From NCBI RefSeq assembly GCF_945836005.1, contig NZ_OX241534.1, positions 1,660,275-1,724,274 of the forward strand: a stretch of 64,000 nucleotides of DNA. The letters are read 5' to 3'. Source of the DNA: Candidatus Nitrosacidococcus sp. I8. GTDB lineage: Bacteria; Pseudomonadota; Gammaproteobacteria; Nitrosococcales; Nitrosococcaceae. How positions within the stretch are numbered: position 1 is the first letter of the stretch; every line of letters starts with the position of its first letter. The position numbers were made by a program, and so were the translations under genes. The notes under the pieces were generated by a model. It did not search any database. It was not told the DNA's origin and saw only the letters and a program-made list of their open reading frames with translations. This document shows, in pieces, positions 19,899 to 28,205 of the stretch.

Positions 19899-21302
19899 AT
19901 GAGTCAAAGTAAAGAAAAACGCTTCACCCTTGGCATGACCCCTATTGAGCGTCGTGGTCTATTCTCTTTAATCGGTATTTATGCTCTACGGATGTTAGGA
20001 TTATTTCTTATCCTACCTGTATTTTCTCTCTATGCCCATGATCTTGAAGGCGCCACCCCTTCTTTAATTGGACTAGCACTAGGCGCCTATGGTATCACTC
20101 AAGCCTTATTGCAAATTCCCTTTGGCTTATTATCTGACAGAATTGGTCGAAAACCGGTAATTACTGCTGGGCTAATTATATTTGCAATTGGTAGTGCAGT
20201 AGCCGCCATGGCAACGACTATTACCGGGGTAATTATTGGTCGTGCGTTGCAAGGAAGTGGTGCGATTGCAGCTGCTATAATGGCATTAGTCGCTGATTTA
20301 ACTCGGGAAGAACAACGCACTAAAGCCATGGCCATGATCGGACTATCTATTGGTGTGGCATTTGCTTTTGCCCTCGGGGTAGGACCTGTACTCAATCGCT
20401 GGATTGGGGTGCCAGGATTATTTTGGATGACAGCGATTTTAGCTATTCTTGCGATTGGGGTGTTAAATTTTGGGGTGCCTAAAGTCACTGCCCCTCGCCA
20501 TCATTCAGATGTGGAACCTGCTCCTAAACAATTTCTACGGATTTTAAAAGATGGGCAAATTATGCGCCTAGCTCTGGGTATTTTTATGCTCCATGTATTG
20601 CTCACTGCCACTTTTGTCGTATTGCCTATCAGTCTGCGAGATGAAAGTGGATTGGCCTCAGCTAGCCATGGCTATGTTTATTTACCAATTCTCATTCTTT
20701 CTATCCTAACCATGGTACCTTTCGTTATCTTGGCAGAAAAAAAACGCCGAATGAAAGAAGTATTTGTAGGAGCAGTGATTACCCTTGGTATTGCAGAACT
20801 TATTTGGGTATTTTTCCATACTTCTTTAGCTTTAACGATAGTAGCTCTTTGGTTGTTTTTCAGTGCCTTTAATTTATTGGAAGCTACCCTCCCTTCATTA
20901 GTATCTAAACGAAGTCCGGCAGGAAGCAAAGGTACCGCTATGGGGGTATACTCTACTTGTCAATTTTTAGGTGCCTTTGTTGGGGGTTGGAGTGGTGGTA
21001 CTGTATACGGTCAATTTAGCTTTACCGGTGCCTTTGTTTTTGGGGTAATTATTATCCTACTTTGGCTTTATTTTGCCTTTACCATGATTCCACCCAAACA
21101 TTTAAGAAGTCATATTCTATCTGTAGGTAATCTCACTCCAAGTGAGGTCGATGCTTTAGCAAAACGTCTTTCAGGAATTGCAGGGGTAGATGATGCAGTT
21201 GTGGTCCCTGATGAAGGCGTAGCTTATCTGAAAATTGATGACGAACACCTAGATCAAGCAGCCTTAGATAGCGTTCACTTTGCTACCCCACAACCAGCTT
21301 AA
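19899..21302 (+). CDS. MFS transporter, YajR type
   Basis: 467 residues with about 12 membrane segments. The MFS loop 2-3 motif GLLSDRIGRKPVI (about 77-89) is clear. After the last helix (about residue 395) a soluble tail (LTPSEVDALAKRL, GIAGVDDAVVVPDEGVAYLKID) matches the ferredoxin-like YAM domain of YajR. A drug/proton antiporter is the usual annotation, but the substrate is unknown. The order uvrA-MFS-ssb, with uvrA divergent, is conserved in many gammaproteobacteria. A GAGG ribosome binding site precedes the ATG. Confidence 0.92.
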   Translation: MSQSKEKRFTLGMTPIERRGLFSLIGIYALRMLGLFLILPVFSLYAHDLEGATPSLIGLALGAYGITQALLQIPFGLLSDRIGRKPVITAGLIIFAIGSAVAAMATTITGVIIGRALQGSGAIAAAIMALVADLTREEQRTKAMAMIGLSIGVAFAFALGVGPVLNRWIGVPGLFWMTAILAILAIGVLNFGVPKVTAPRHHSDVEPAPKQFLRILKDGQIMRLALGIFMLHVLLTATFVVLPISLRDESGLASASHGYVYLPILILSILTMVPFVILAEKKRRMKEVFVGAVITLGIAELIWVFFHTSLALTIVALWLFFSAFNLLEATLPSLVSKRSPAGSKGTAMGVYSTCQFLGAFVGGWSGGTVYGQFSFTGAFVFGVIIILLWLYFAFTMIPPKHLRSHILSVGNLTPSEVDALAKRLSGIAGVDDAVVVPDEGVAYLKIDDEHLDQAALDSVHFATPQPA

Positions 21303-21338
21303 CCTTACGTAAAAAATAACGAAAAAGGAATATACCCT

Positions 21339-21848
21339 ATGGCAAGAGGAATTAACAAAGTCATCTTAATTGGTAATTTAGGTCGAGACCCAGAAGTGCG
21401 CTATACCCCAAGTGGAGCAGCTATTGCCAATCTTACTCTAGCAACTTCAGAAGGCTGGAAAGATAAAAATACAGGGGAAACACAAGAGCGTACAGAATGG
21501 CATCGGGTGGTTTGTTTTAATCGATTAGGAGAAATTGCTGGTCAATATTTGAAAAAGGGAATGAAAGTCTACATTGAAGGACGGCTTCAAACTCGAAAAT
21601 GGCAAGGTCAAGATGGGCAGGATAGGTATACCACTGAAATTGTAGCAGGTGAATTACAGATGCTCGATCGGGCTGGTAGTAGCAGTGAATCCTCTCATTA
21701 TGGAGATAATTATAGCCAATCTAGCCCAACGGATGATTTTTCCCATGGTGGTCCTTGGGGCGATCCTTCAGGATCTGCTTCAGAAAAACACAAAACAAAT
21801 CCTTTCCCTCATTCTATGGAAGATCCGGACGATGATATTCCTTTTTAA
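21339..21848 (+). CDS. ssb: Single-stranded DNA-binding protein
   Basis: 169 residues. The N-terminal OB fold begins [24 protein letters not shown]-like and includes [16 protein letters not shown] and [15 protein letters not shown]; a glycine- and serine-rich linker follows. The acidic tip is DPDDDIPF, which recruits repair and replication proteins. Normal length for a gammaproteobacterial SSB. It follows the MFS gene by 36 bases. Confidence 0.98.
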   Translation: MARGINKVILIGNLGRDPEVRYTPSGAAIANLTLATSEGWKDKNTGETQERTEWHRVVCFNRLGEIAGQYLKKGMKVYIEGRLQTRKWQGQDGQDRYTTEIVAGELQMLDRAGSSSESSHYGDNYSQSSPTDDFSHGGPWGDPSGSASEKHKTNPFPHSMEDPDDDIPF

Positions 21849-21900
21849 GTGAGATATACAAAATCATCCTGAATTCACTGATCTAAACCATTAAAAAATA

Positions 21901-21935
21901 AAAAACCCTTTAGGTATGTACTTGGAGGGTTTTTT
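21901..21935 (+). terminator. Rho-independent terminator after ssb
   Basis: AAAAACCCT (21901-21909) pairs with AGGGTTTTT (21926-21934), followed by one more T. The loop is 16 bases. Position 50 bases after the ssb stop fits. Confidence 0.7.
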
Positions 21936-21988
21936 ACCGGTCTATGAAGCAACGATAATTTCTGTCGCCTAATAAAAATCCAAAAACT

Positions 21989-22420
21989 ATGGCATTAAAT
22001 GTAGATCATTTATTACGTACCGCAGCAACACTAGAACAAGCATTATTGGCAATTGAAAGGTTAGAAAAACAAGATGATGTAATATTTGATTTATATCGTA
22101 ATGCAGCCATTAAAAGCTTCGAATTATCGCTGGAAACTGCTGGAAAATTATTACGTAAAGCATTAACAGCTTATGGTGCTAGTTCAAGGGAAGTAGATAA
22201 ACTAGTATTTAATGATGTGTTGCGTCATGCTGGTAAACACGGATTATTAGATATACTAGAAGTTGAACGTTGGCTGACTTACCGAGCCAATCGTAATAAT
22301 ACCGCACATGATTATGGTGAAGGTTTTGCTAATGAAACTTTAAAATTACTACCTCAATATTTACAAGATGTACGTGCATTAGCACCTCATATTCAGAAAG
22401 TATTCGATGCCGCTTCTTGA
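21989..22420 (+). CDS. HEPN-type nucleotidyltransferase-associated protein (HI0074 family)
   Basis: 143 residues, all-helical, of the family found next to minimal nucleotidyltransferases (HI0074 in Haemophilus). It carries an RNNTAH segment (about residues 108-113), which fits the HEPN RX4H motif linked to RNase toxins. In MNT/HEPN pairs the HEPN protein is the toxin and the MNT the antitoxin. It overlaps the next gene by 14 bases, so the two should be translated together. Function as a toxin-antitoxin module is inferred from family and arrangement. Confidence 0.85.
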   Translation: MALNVDHLLRTAATLEQALLAIERLEKQDDVIFDLYRNAAIKSFELSLETAGKLLRKALTAYGASSREVDKLVFNDVLRHAGKHGLLDILEVERWLTYRANRNNTAHDYGEGFANETLKLLPQYLQDVRALAPHIQKVFDAAS

Positions 22421-22784
22421 GCTTTCTTATTTACAATTTCCTAAAAAATACCTACAAATCTTGCAAACACTACTCGATCACTATGTACCTCAAGCAGAGG
22501 TTTGGGCTTATGGCAGCCGAGTTACTGGTAGTGCTCATGAAGGTAGTGATCTTGATTTAGTATTACGCAATCCAAAAGATCTCACTCAAAATGTAGAAGG
22601 CTGGTTAGATCTTAAGGAGGCTTTGCGGGAGAGTACAATACCAATTCTAATTGATATGCACAACTGGGCAAACCTACCACAGGACTTTCATTGCAATATT
22701 GAGGCAGCCTATGTAGTGGTGCAGAAAGGGATAAGTATTGATATGAAAGAGAACAATGCGAAGTGGCTAGAAAAAAACAGCTAG
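22407..22784 (+). CDS. Minimal nucleotidyltransferase domain protein (HI0073 family)
   Basis: 125 residues. The DNA-polymerase-beta-like nucleotidyltransferase motif is complete: GSRVTGSAHEGSDLDLVL (about 34-51), giving the GS...DxD signature, with a third acidic residue in PILIDMHNW near 85. Such MNT proteins pair with HEPN proteins; some add AMP to the HEPN partner's active site. It starts inside the 3' end of the HEPN gene. Confidence 0.87.
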   Translation: MPLLELSYLQFPKKYLQILQTLLDHYVPQAEVWAYGSRVTGSAHEGSDLDLVLRNPKDLTQNVEGWLDLKEALRESTIPILIDMHNWANLPQDFHCNIEAAYVVVQKGISIDMKENNAKWLEKNS

Positions 22785-22785
22785 T

Positions 22786-22899
22786 TTAATCTTCAATTTT
22801 GCCCATTTTATCTAGAAGTTCTTTGCCCATTTTCTCGAAGAATTCTCTAGCTATTTTTGCATCGTGCCATCTTTTAAAAAAAATAATAAAAATAAAATT
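22786..22899 (-). pseudogene. Possible C-terminal relic of a small protein
   Basis: On the minus strand 37 codons without a start codon read as a hydrophobic stretch (NFIFIIFF) followed by a charged amphipathic tail (HDAKIAREFFEKMGKELLDKMG) and a stop two bases after the MNT gene's end. The protein-like pattern and missing start suggest a gene remnant. Chance is a real alternative. The rest of the gap 22900-23028 shows nothing recognisable. Confidence 0.25.
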
Positions 22900-23028
22900 T
22901 TACCAACTATCAATAAAAATTAAGAACAATCCTTAGAGATCAAAAGTGAAATTACTGGCAATCTCAATGATTACTTCTTTAATCATAATTGTGTACTATA
23001 TCAATTTTTTAATTGAAATAGGCTAGCT

Positions 23029-23487
23029 CTAGATACGATGTATGCCTGCATTAGCTTCACAAGCAGGCTTAATTGCTATAAGAATACGATCTCCGAGATT
23101 TAAGAGATCGTGAGGCTGGGGCAGTTCTTTATATCCTTTATCACGATACTCAAAATGTTTATTTTTATAATATGGATTTAAAATATCAATCATCAATTTA
23201 TCTTCGTCTGTTAGATTACAAATATTCTTAATATCATTCCAAACGGATTCACAGAGAGCATATTCTAAATCATGACCTATGTGTTTTAATTTTTTTAATG
23301 AATAACCACAAGTAAGTAGATAAGCTTTAAGTGCTACTTCAATTCCGTGTCCTACCAAAAAATACATAGGAGATGAATAAGATAAACTTGAATCTTGGGA
23401 AACAACCTTAGCTGCTCTAAACATTCGCTCGGCATCTGTCCAAAGCCCCATTGCTGTTGTTTGCTGTTTATTATCCTTATCTTTCAT
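23029..23487 (-). CDS. HEPN-like hypothetical protein
   Basis: 152 residues. The segment YFLVGHGIEVALKAYLLTCG (about 43-62) followed by KKLKHIGHDLEYAL resembles helical HEPN-like proteins that occur widely in bacterial accessory regions. The strict RX4-6H RNase motif is not obvious here. The later part (PYYKNKHFEYRDKGYKELP) also matches my memory of that family. The function is unknown. It lies in the accessory patch, convergent with the MNT/HEPN pair and downstream of the RDD gene. Confidence 0.65.
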   Translation of the reverse strand: MKDKDNKQQTTAMGLWTDAERMFRAAKVVSQDSSLSYSSPMYFLVGHGIEVALKAYLLTCGYSLKKLKHIGHDLEYALCESVWNDIKNICNLTDEDKLMIDILNPYYKNKHFEYRDKGYKELPQPHDLLNLGDRILIAIKPACEANAGIHRI

Positions 23488-23526
23488 GACTGATAAATAA
23501 AAGACTTGTTAGATACCTCTTAATTA

Positions 23527-24246
23527 TTAGGTATTACCTAATGAACTTAAAGCGATTAAAGTTAGAGTAATAACCACAGCAAGGATGCTTACTATAGTCC
23601 TAGTGATATTCCATTGTTTATGGATAACCATAGAATGTACAGAAGTATCCCACAGGGTAGTACCTGATTTTTTAAGACGTTTATAAGCAAAAAAACAAGT
23701 GATAATTGCTATGAGTGGAATACCAAAGCCGCAGCCTTGCATCCAAACTAGAAACGATCGTTTTAATGCAGCGGGATACGATAAATTTTTCCCACTACTA
23801 GAAGTAACACGTATACCAAATATCCATTTAGCGGGGGTTGTACCTAAGGTTGTTAAAAATGCTGCTTCAATAGGAATCCATAAGATATATAACAAAATGA
23901 GAATAACAAGTTCATTTTGGTTATCTATCGTCTTAATGAAGTTATTTAGATTTTGCGGAAAAAAGTGCCCAATAATAAACCCTAAAAAATATGCAATACA
24001 GAATAGTATGGGTATCCCTATAATGCAGATAGTTAAGGACTCAACTGCTGTTCTTGCAAAATAGCGCCGCCATGGATGGTAAGATGTTTTATCAATTGCC
24101 GTTTCTATATCAGAGCGAAGATCATTAATTTTATTTGTATGTATATCTTGGCTTATTATTAGTGTTTTATTAACAACTTCTGAACCGCATTTTTGGCAAA
24201 AATTTGCATTTTCATTTATCTCAATGCCGCACTTTATACAAAACAT
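23527..24246 (-). CDS. RDD family membrane protein with N-terminal zinc ribbon
   Basis: 239 residues. It begins with a double CXXC zinc ribbon (MFCIKCGIEI and FCQKCGSEV, cysteines within residues 3-21). About five hydrophobic segments follow between residues 65 and 235. The RDD pattern is visible in segments such as TTLGTTPAKWIFGIRVTSSSG followed by SYPAALKRSFLVWMQG. RDD proteins are inner-membrane proteins; some are linked to ion exchange, but no specific substrate can be assigned here. The gene stands 40 bases upstream of the HEPN-like gene on the same strand. Confidence 0.8.
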   Translation of the reverse strand: MFCIKCGIEINENANFCQKCGSEVVNKTLIISQDIHTNKINDLRSDIETAIDKTSYHPWRRYFARTAVESLTICIIGIPILFCIAYFLGFIIGHFFPQNLNNFIKTIDNQNELVILILLYILWIPIEAAFLTTLGTTPAKWIFGIRVTSSSGKNLSYPAALKRSFLVWMQGCGFGIPLIAIITCFFAYKRLKKSGTTLWDTSVHSMVIHKQWNITRTIVSILAVVITLTLIALSSLGNT

Positions 24247-24331
24247 AAGTACCTTTAAATTTAGTAAAATGGTTTATTTATAATAAATATTATTCTAATA
24301 TACTCATAACAAATTTTGTCACTTTTTAAAC

Positions 24332-25471
24332 CTAACTGCATTTTTCAATTAAAAAGATAAATTCCTGATTAGATTCTTCTGCTTCTGGTATCCACTCGTT
24401 AGACCATCGCATATTTGCCATCACATTTTTTTTGTAGTCTATTTTTAGTGTTTTTATTAAAGTACCATGGCGATTTAGGATAGTATTTAGCTCTTCTGCG
24501 GTTGCTTTTCCACCAGAACTATAGGATAAGGCAATATATTTAGCATTAATACCTTGTATCAAATCTTCAATGGCTTTTACCGCAATGAAATTACCTTGAT
24601 CGTCTTTGCGGAATTCTTCAAAGATGGAACTTGCGGTAGTATCTGAGCTATCTTTTCTTCTTAAAGCTTTACCAAATAACTCAGGCTTATCGTTTTTACA
24701 AATGGTAGACCAAATGTGGTAGTAAGCAGCATAACGTACCCTTGAAGGAGGCATTTTTTCATTATTAGAACCATAAGGGGGATCTAAGTAAGCAAAATCT
24801 ACTTTAATATTCTTAATTGCTTCAGAAATATCTCCTTTTAAAACGATATGATCTTGAACGTTTTTAAATAGCTTTGGTACTTTTAATTTCATTATTTTAT
24901 AGGAACGAGCAGACCAATCTTTCAAATAAGAAGAAAAGTGCCCTAGAGTGCTATCCACTTCATCCATAGCAAGGATAAGACTGGTGAGTGTTACTGCCCT
25001 ATCTACTTCTGATAGGTTTAAGCTATCAATTTCATCTCTAATTCCATCGAGCTTTTGGGTGTTATGTACCTGCCAAGGTTTTTTGCTTCCATCTGGTTGT
25101 ATCGCCTTTTCTGTAAAATCATAGCCTCCATAGTGGTGAGTGAACCAACCATCATAGCCTTTTATAGAATTAAGGTGATTAATTAGTTCTTGGTATTCAG
25201 CTGGTTTTTTCTTATTGTTTAAATAACAGATACCAAAAACATAAGACCATTCTGAAATATCGTTACTGATTACTTTAAACCCAGTTTTTGCAAAGGCTTG
25301 AGATACACGAGTCGTTCCAGAAAATCCATCAAATATGATTTGAATATCTAATTTGCTTATTAAGGGAAGAATATAAGGAATTAATTTTAGTTTTGAGCCC
25401 GCATATTTAATGCCTTGGGTATCTGGTATAGATAAGCTACTTTTAAAAAGCGGTAGGGTTGGATTAAACAT
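24332..25471 (-). CDS. D12-class DNA adenine N6-methyltransferase
   Basis: 379 residues. Motif order fits Dam-like D12 enzymes: YAGSKLKLIPYI (motif X, about 22-33), IIFDGFSGTTRVSQAF (motif I, SAM binding, about 45-60) and DFAYLDPPYGSN (motif IV DPPY, about 226-237). It transfers methyl from SAM to adenine in DNA. It is longer than Dam and probably belongs to a restriction-modification-type subfamily, but no restriction endonuclease is present in the window. A short relic frame overlaps its start and could be what remains of a partner gene. Confidence 0.88.
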   Translation of the reverse strand: MFNPTLPLFKSSLSIPDTQGIKYAGSKLKLIPYILPLISKLDIQIIFDGFSGTTRVSQAFAKTGFKVISNDISEWSYVFGICYLNNKKKPAEYQELINHLNSIKGYDGWFTHHYGGYDFTEKAIQPDGSKKPWQVHNTQKLDGIRDEIDSLNLSEVDRAVTLTSLILAMDEVDSTLGHFSSYLKDWSARSYKIMKLKVPKLFKNVQDHIVLKGDISEAIKNIKVDFAYLDPPYGSNNEKMPPSRVRYAAYYHIWSTICKNDKPELFGKALRRKDSSDTTASSIFEEFRKDDQGNFIAVKAIEDLIQGINAKYIALSYSSGGKATAEELNTILNRHGTLIKTLKIDYKKNVMANMRWSNEWIPEAEESNQEFIFLIEKCS

Positions 25472-25580
25472 TGATATTCTCTTCTTGCTTTAAACTGGCT
25501 ATATCCTCCTTAATTTTTTCAAGTGCTGCATTTTGTCCTGAAACTCGAGATATGAGTGCGTGAGAGAATAAAACCCTGTG
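25464..25580 (-). pseudogene. C-terminal relic of a gene upstream of the methylase
   Basis: 38 codons on the minus strand with no start codon, preceded by a stop (25581-25583). They read like a protein end: a segment RVLFSHALISRVSGQNAALE followed by KIKEDIASLKQEENINV, a likely amphipathic helix. The stop lies in the first codons of the methylase gene, an overlap typical of operon neighbours. The upstream body is missing. I do not recognise the family. Confidence 0.4.
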
Positions 25581-25611
25581 TTATGTAGCATTCTATCGTG
25601 ATTTTATAGAT

Positions 25612-26091
25612 TTAGGGTGCGTAATAGCAGGTATCTACTATTCTTCCTGCATGATCTGAATCTATTTGTAATGAGAAGAATGTGTTGATTTTTACTTCAG
25701 CCTGTATTGTGCCTGAATACTCTTTATCATTTACTGACTTGAACTTTCCATCTCCGGTAATAGCCCCTTTAGGAATGACTCCTTCACAAGCAAATTTAAA
25801 AGTGACCGTTTTTTTAGATTTGCTTCGATCAGTGATTTTGCATTGATCTTTTGCTGCAGAAGTCAGTACTTGATGAATGAATGTGTCTGGTTCAAAAGGA
25901 CCCGGGAGTTGACAAGTTTGAAAGTGTAGGACTTGTGGTTTAAACATAGAAACAGTACTAGTTTTCTGTTTTACACTCACTGTCCAATCAATCAAATTAC
26001 CATTATTAGATGTTGGCGAATCTGGTGCTGCTGTTCCTATCAGGGGGACAAAAGTACTTAAATAGAATAATAAAGCCTTTTTAAGATGCAT
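25612..26091 (-). CDS. Exported hypothetical protein
   Basis: 159 residues, not recognised. An N-terminal signal peptide (KKALLFYLSTFVPLIGTAA, about residues 4-22) is followed by a small, probably beta-rich domain with five cysteines-containing positions spread along it (CQLPG, CKITD, CEGVI, CYYAP), so disulfides in the periplasm are likely. It ends with DTCYYAP. The gene is divergent from the next one and has no clear functional link. Confidence 0.55.
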   Translation of the reverse strand: MHLKKALLFYLSTFVPLIGTAAPDSPTSNNGNLIDWTVSVKQKTSTVSMFKPQVLHFQTCQLPGPFEPDTFIHQVLTSAAKDQCKITDRSKSKKTVTFKFACEGVIPKGAITGDGKFKSVNDKEYSGTIQAEVKINTFFSLQIDSDHAGRIVDTCYYAP

Positions 26092-26199
26092 AAATAAATT
26101 TATCTATTTTAAGGAAGTTATCACGCCAAATAACATTTAGGTTTTTACGATGGTCTGTATAATACCCACCATAGCAATATAGTTTTACTTTAGTACATT

Positions 26200-26931
26200 A
26201 TGAAAAATAATACTGAAACTCGTGATTTTCACAATTACATTATCGCAGCATTTACATTTATCTCTATTGCTGCAACGTTATATTTGGATTCTGATTCTAC
26301 TTTAGAGTTACAAAATCGAATTGGAATGTTTGCTTGGACTTGTTTACTGATTGCACTGTATTGGGAAAGACCGCTGGTTCGTACTCAAGTTTTGGTAGCT
26401 GTCGCTTTTGCTACCATAGGAGAGCATTTTGCCTCTGTTTATATGCAAGGGTATATTTATAGATTTCATAATGTGCCGGCTTATGTGCCTCCGGGTCACG
26501 GATTTGTTTATTTAACTGCAGTTGCATTTGCCCGTTCAAAGTTTTTTGAACAGCATTTTAATAAAATTAAAATTTTTGTCTTTACTGCAGGAATTGCTTG
26601 GTCTATTTGGGGTTTTACCGGAGCATCTCAAAGAGATGCATTAGGTGCTATGTTATTTGTTATTTTTATATTTTCGGTTTACTCCGGTCGATCCCCTAAA
26701 GTTTATTTAGGTGCATTTTTTGTAACTACCTGGCTGGAGCTAATCGGTGTATCCTATGGCACTTGGCGTTGGGTAGCCAGTGAGCCAATTTTTCAACTTC
26801 CTCAGGGAAATCCACCGAGTGGTGTTGCTGCTTGGTATTGTTTGGTGGATGCGGTGGCTTTAGGAGTTGCCCCTAGGGTGCTTAATTTTTTTAATCAGGT
26901 GCAAATTGCATGGCAAAAACGGTGGGAATAA
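26200..26931 (+). CDS. Hypothetical polytopic membrane protein
   Basis: 243 residues with about seven hydrophobic segments. Conserved-looking polar residues sit in the membrane part: GEHFASVYMQGYIYRF, VPAYVPPGHGFVYL, WLELIGVSYGTWRW. This gives several Glu, His and Tyr residues that could form a site. I do not recognise a named family; similar proteins with a PPGHG motif occur in other bacteria, from memory. A carotenoid-biosynthesis CruF-type assignment was considered and not supported. It converges with the lipoprotein gene with a 3-base gap. Confidence 0.6.
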   Translation: MKNNTETRDFHNYIIAAFTFISIAATLYLDSDSTLELQNRIGMFAWTCLLIALYWERPLVRTQVLVAVAFATIGEHFASVYMQGYIYRFHNVPAYVPPGHGFVYLTAVAFARSKFFEQHFNKIKIFVFTAGIAWSIWGFTGASQRDALGAMLFVIFIFSVYSGRSPKVYLGAFFVTTWLELIGVSYGTWRWVASEPIFQLPQGNPPSGVAAWYCLVDAVALGVAPRVLNFFNQVQIAWQKRWE

Positions 26932-26934
26932 ATA

Positions 26935-27384
26935 TTATTCCCATCCCTCTACATCATAGCCCGCTTCTTTTAAGCAACGGTTAACAAAGTTAATGTAGGT
27001 AGAGTTGGTGACCTGCCTTGCAGTGCCATTAATAAAATCTTGCATTAATCCATAGGCTGCCCCACTGGCTGCCCCTATTGTAGCTCCTTTTAGTGCATCC
27101 CCTATAATCGCTCCCCCGACTACGCCTGAAACTGCTCCCATTCCTGCACTAGCTACAGAGTTTTCTACTGTTTTAACTGCACCGTTTTTCACGGTAGCAT
27201 TTGCACCTGCAGCTTCTGCCATTTCACGGCATTTTTGAATATCTTGTAAAGATTGTTTTGTCCCTACTTCTTTAAAGTGATCATTGGGATATAAGACAGG
27301 TCTTGGTCTTGCACAGCTAGTAATAATTAAAATGCTACTTAGTAAGAGAGAAATATAAGTTGTTTTTGAAAGATTGATAACCAT
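26935..27384 (-). CDS. Glycine-zipper lipoprotein
   Basis: 149 residues. A signal with a lipobox-like end (ILIITSC, Cys about residue 24) indicates a lipoprotein. The middle (about 78-112) is a glycine zipper (GMGAVSGVVGGAIIGDALKG), as in outer-membrane-associated lipoproteins such as the SlyB or YMGG-like groups. Two cysteines flank the ends (KCREMAEAA, RCLKEAGYD). A role in envelope structure is inferred; no partner is evident. Confidence 0.7.
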   Translation of the reverse strand: MVINLSKTTYISLLLSSILIITSCARPRPVLYPNDHFKEVGTKQSLQDIQKCREMAEAAGANATVKNGAVKTVENSVASAGMGAVSGVVGGAIIGDALKGATIGAASGAAYGLMQDFINGTARQVTNSTYINFVNRCLKEAGYDVEGWE

Positions 27385-27429
27385 TACCTTTGTATAATTT
27401 TATATTGTGATAGGTATTGAATATTAATA

Positions 27430-28050
27430 TTATTTTTTCTGGTTGCTTAATTTTACCTTCGCCATAAATGAGCTTAATACGTCGCTAGCTTGCTTCATCT
27501 GCTGTAATAATTCTTCAGTTTTAGGGTTTTGTTTACGCATAGCAGCAATGGTTTCTGTTGAGAGATTATTTGCACTTTGTTGTACTTGTTCATCCTTCAT
27601 AGCTTCTTGGCTTATTTTTTGAAGATCAATATTTTTCTTTTCATATTCACGAGTAAAATCAATACGCTTCTCTTCTTCTAATTCCGGATTCTGCAAAGCA
27701 GCTTGAATAGTTTCGATTCTCGCAAGAATAGGTTGAGGATTATGACCTTGTTTTGTCATAGTCTCTAGCACAAGAGTTTGGTATTGATCCATCTCTTTTT
27801 TTAGTTGAGGATTTACCATAATTGCAGTTTCTCGGATCTCGTCAAGTTGCATTTCAACCGCATATACTTTTAACTGTAGTTTTTGATACTCTCTCATTTG
27901 CTCGGAGTTAAGCGTGTTGAGCTGATCTAAAGTAGGTGATGGGGGATTAGGGTAATCCTCGCTATGAGCAATAGTAATAAATATACAAAAACTAAAAATA
28001 AAGACAAAATTAGTTTTTTTTATACTTTGAAAAAGAAAAGAGAGGGTCAT
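27430..28050 (-). CDS. Exported helical hypothetical protein
   Basis: 206 residues, not recognised. Residues about 13-30 form a signal sequence (FVFIFSFCIFITIAHS). The mature part is almost wholly charged and helical, with heptad-like leucines and many Gln, Glu and Lys, so a periplasmic coiled coil is likely. It lies 45 bases upstream of the lipoprotein gene on the same strand, so both may be co-transcribed. Confidence 0.6.
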   Translation of the reverse strand: MTLSFLFQSIKKTNFVFIFSFCIFITIAHSEDYPNPPSPTLDQLNTLNSEQMREYQKLQLKVYAVEMQLDEIRETAIMVNPQLKKEMDQYQTLVLETMTKQGHNPQPILARIETIQAALQNPELEEEKRIDFTREYEKKNIDLQKISQEAMKDEQVQQSANNLSTETIAAMRKQNPKTEELLQQMKQASDVLSSFMAKVKLSNQKK

Positions 28051-28205
28051 ATATATTTTTTATAAATAAATGAGTTTTATATCTTAATTAATCTAGTTAC
28101 TTATTTTGTAATAAATAAGCGTATAAAATTATATATAGCACATTAATAATTTATGATAAGGTTTTATACCTATATATACTGCAGGAGTAATAAATAAATT
28201 ATTAG

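Noticed and set aside
20099-20488. 129-codon frame opposite the MFS gene
   Set aside because: Its Ala/Ile/Pro pattern is the complement of membrane-helix codons; no independent signal.
26200-26931. Carotenoid biosynthesis (CruF-like) membrane protein
   Set aside because: The expected family motifs could not be found; only general membrane character matches.
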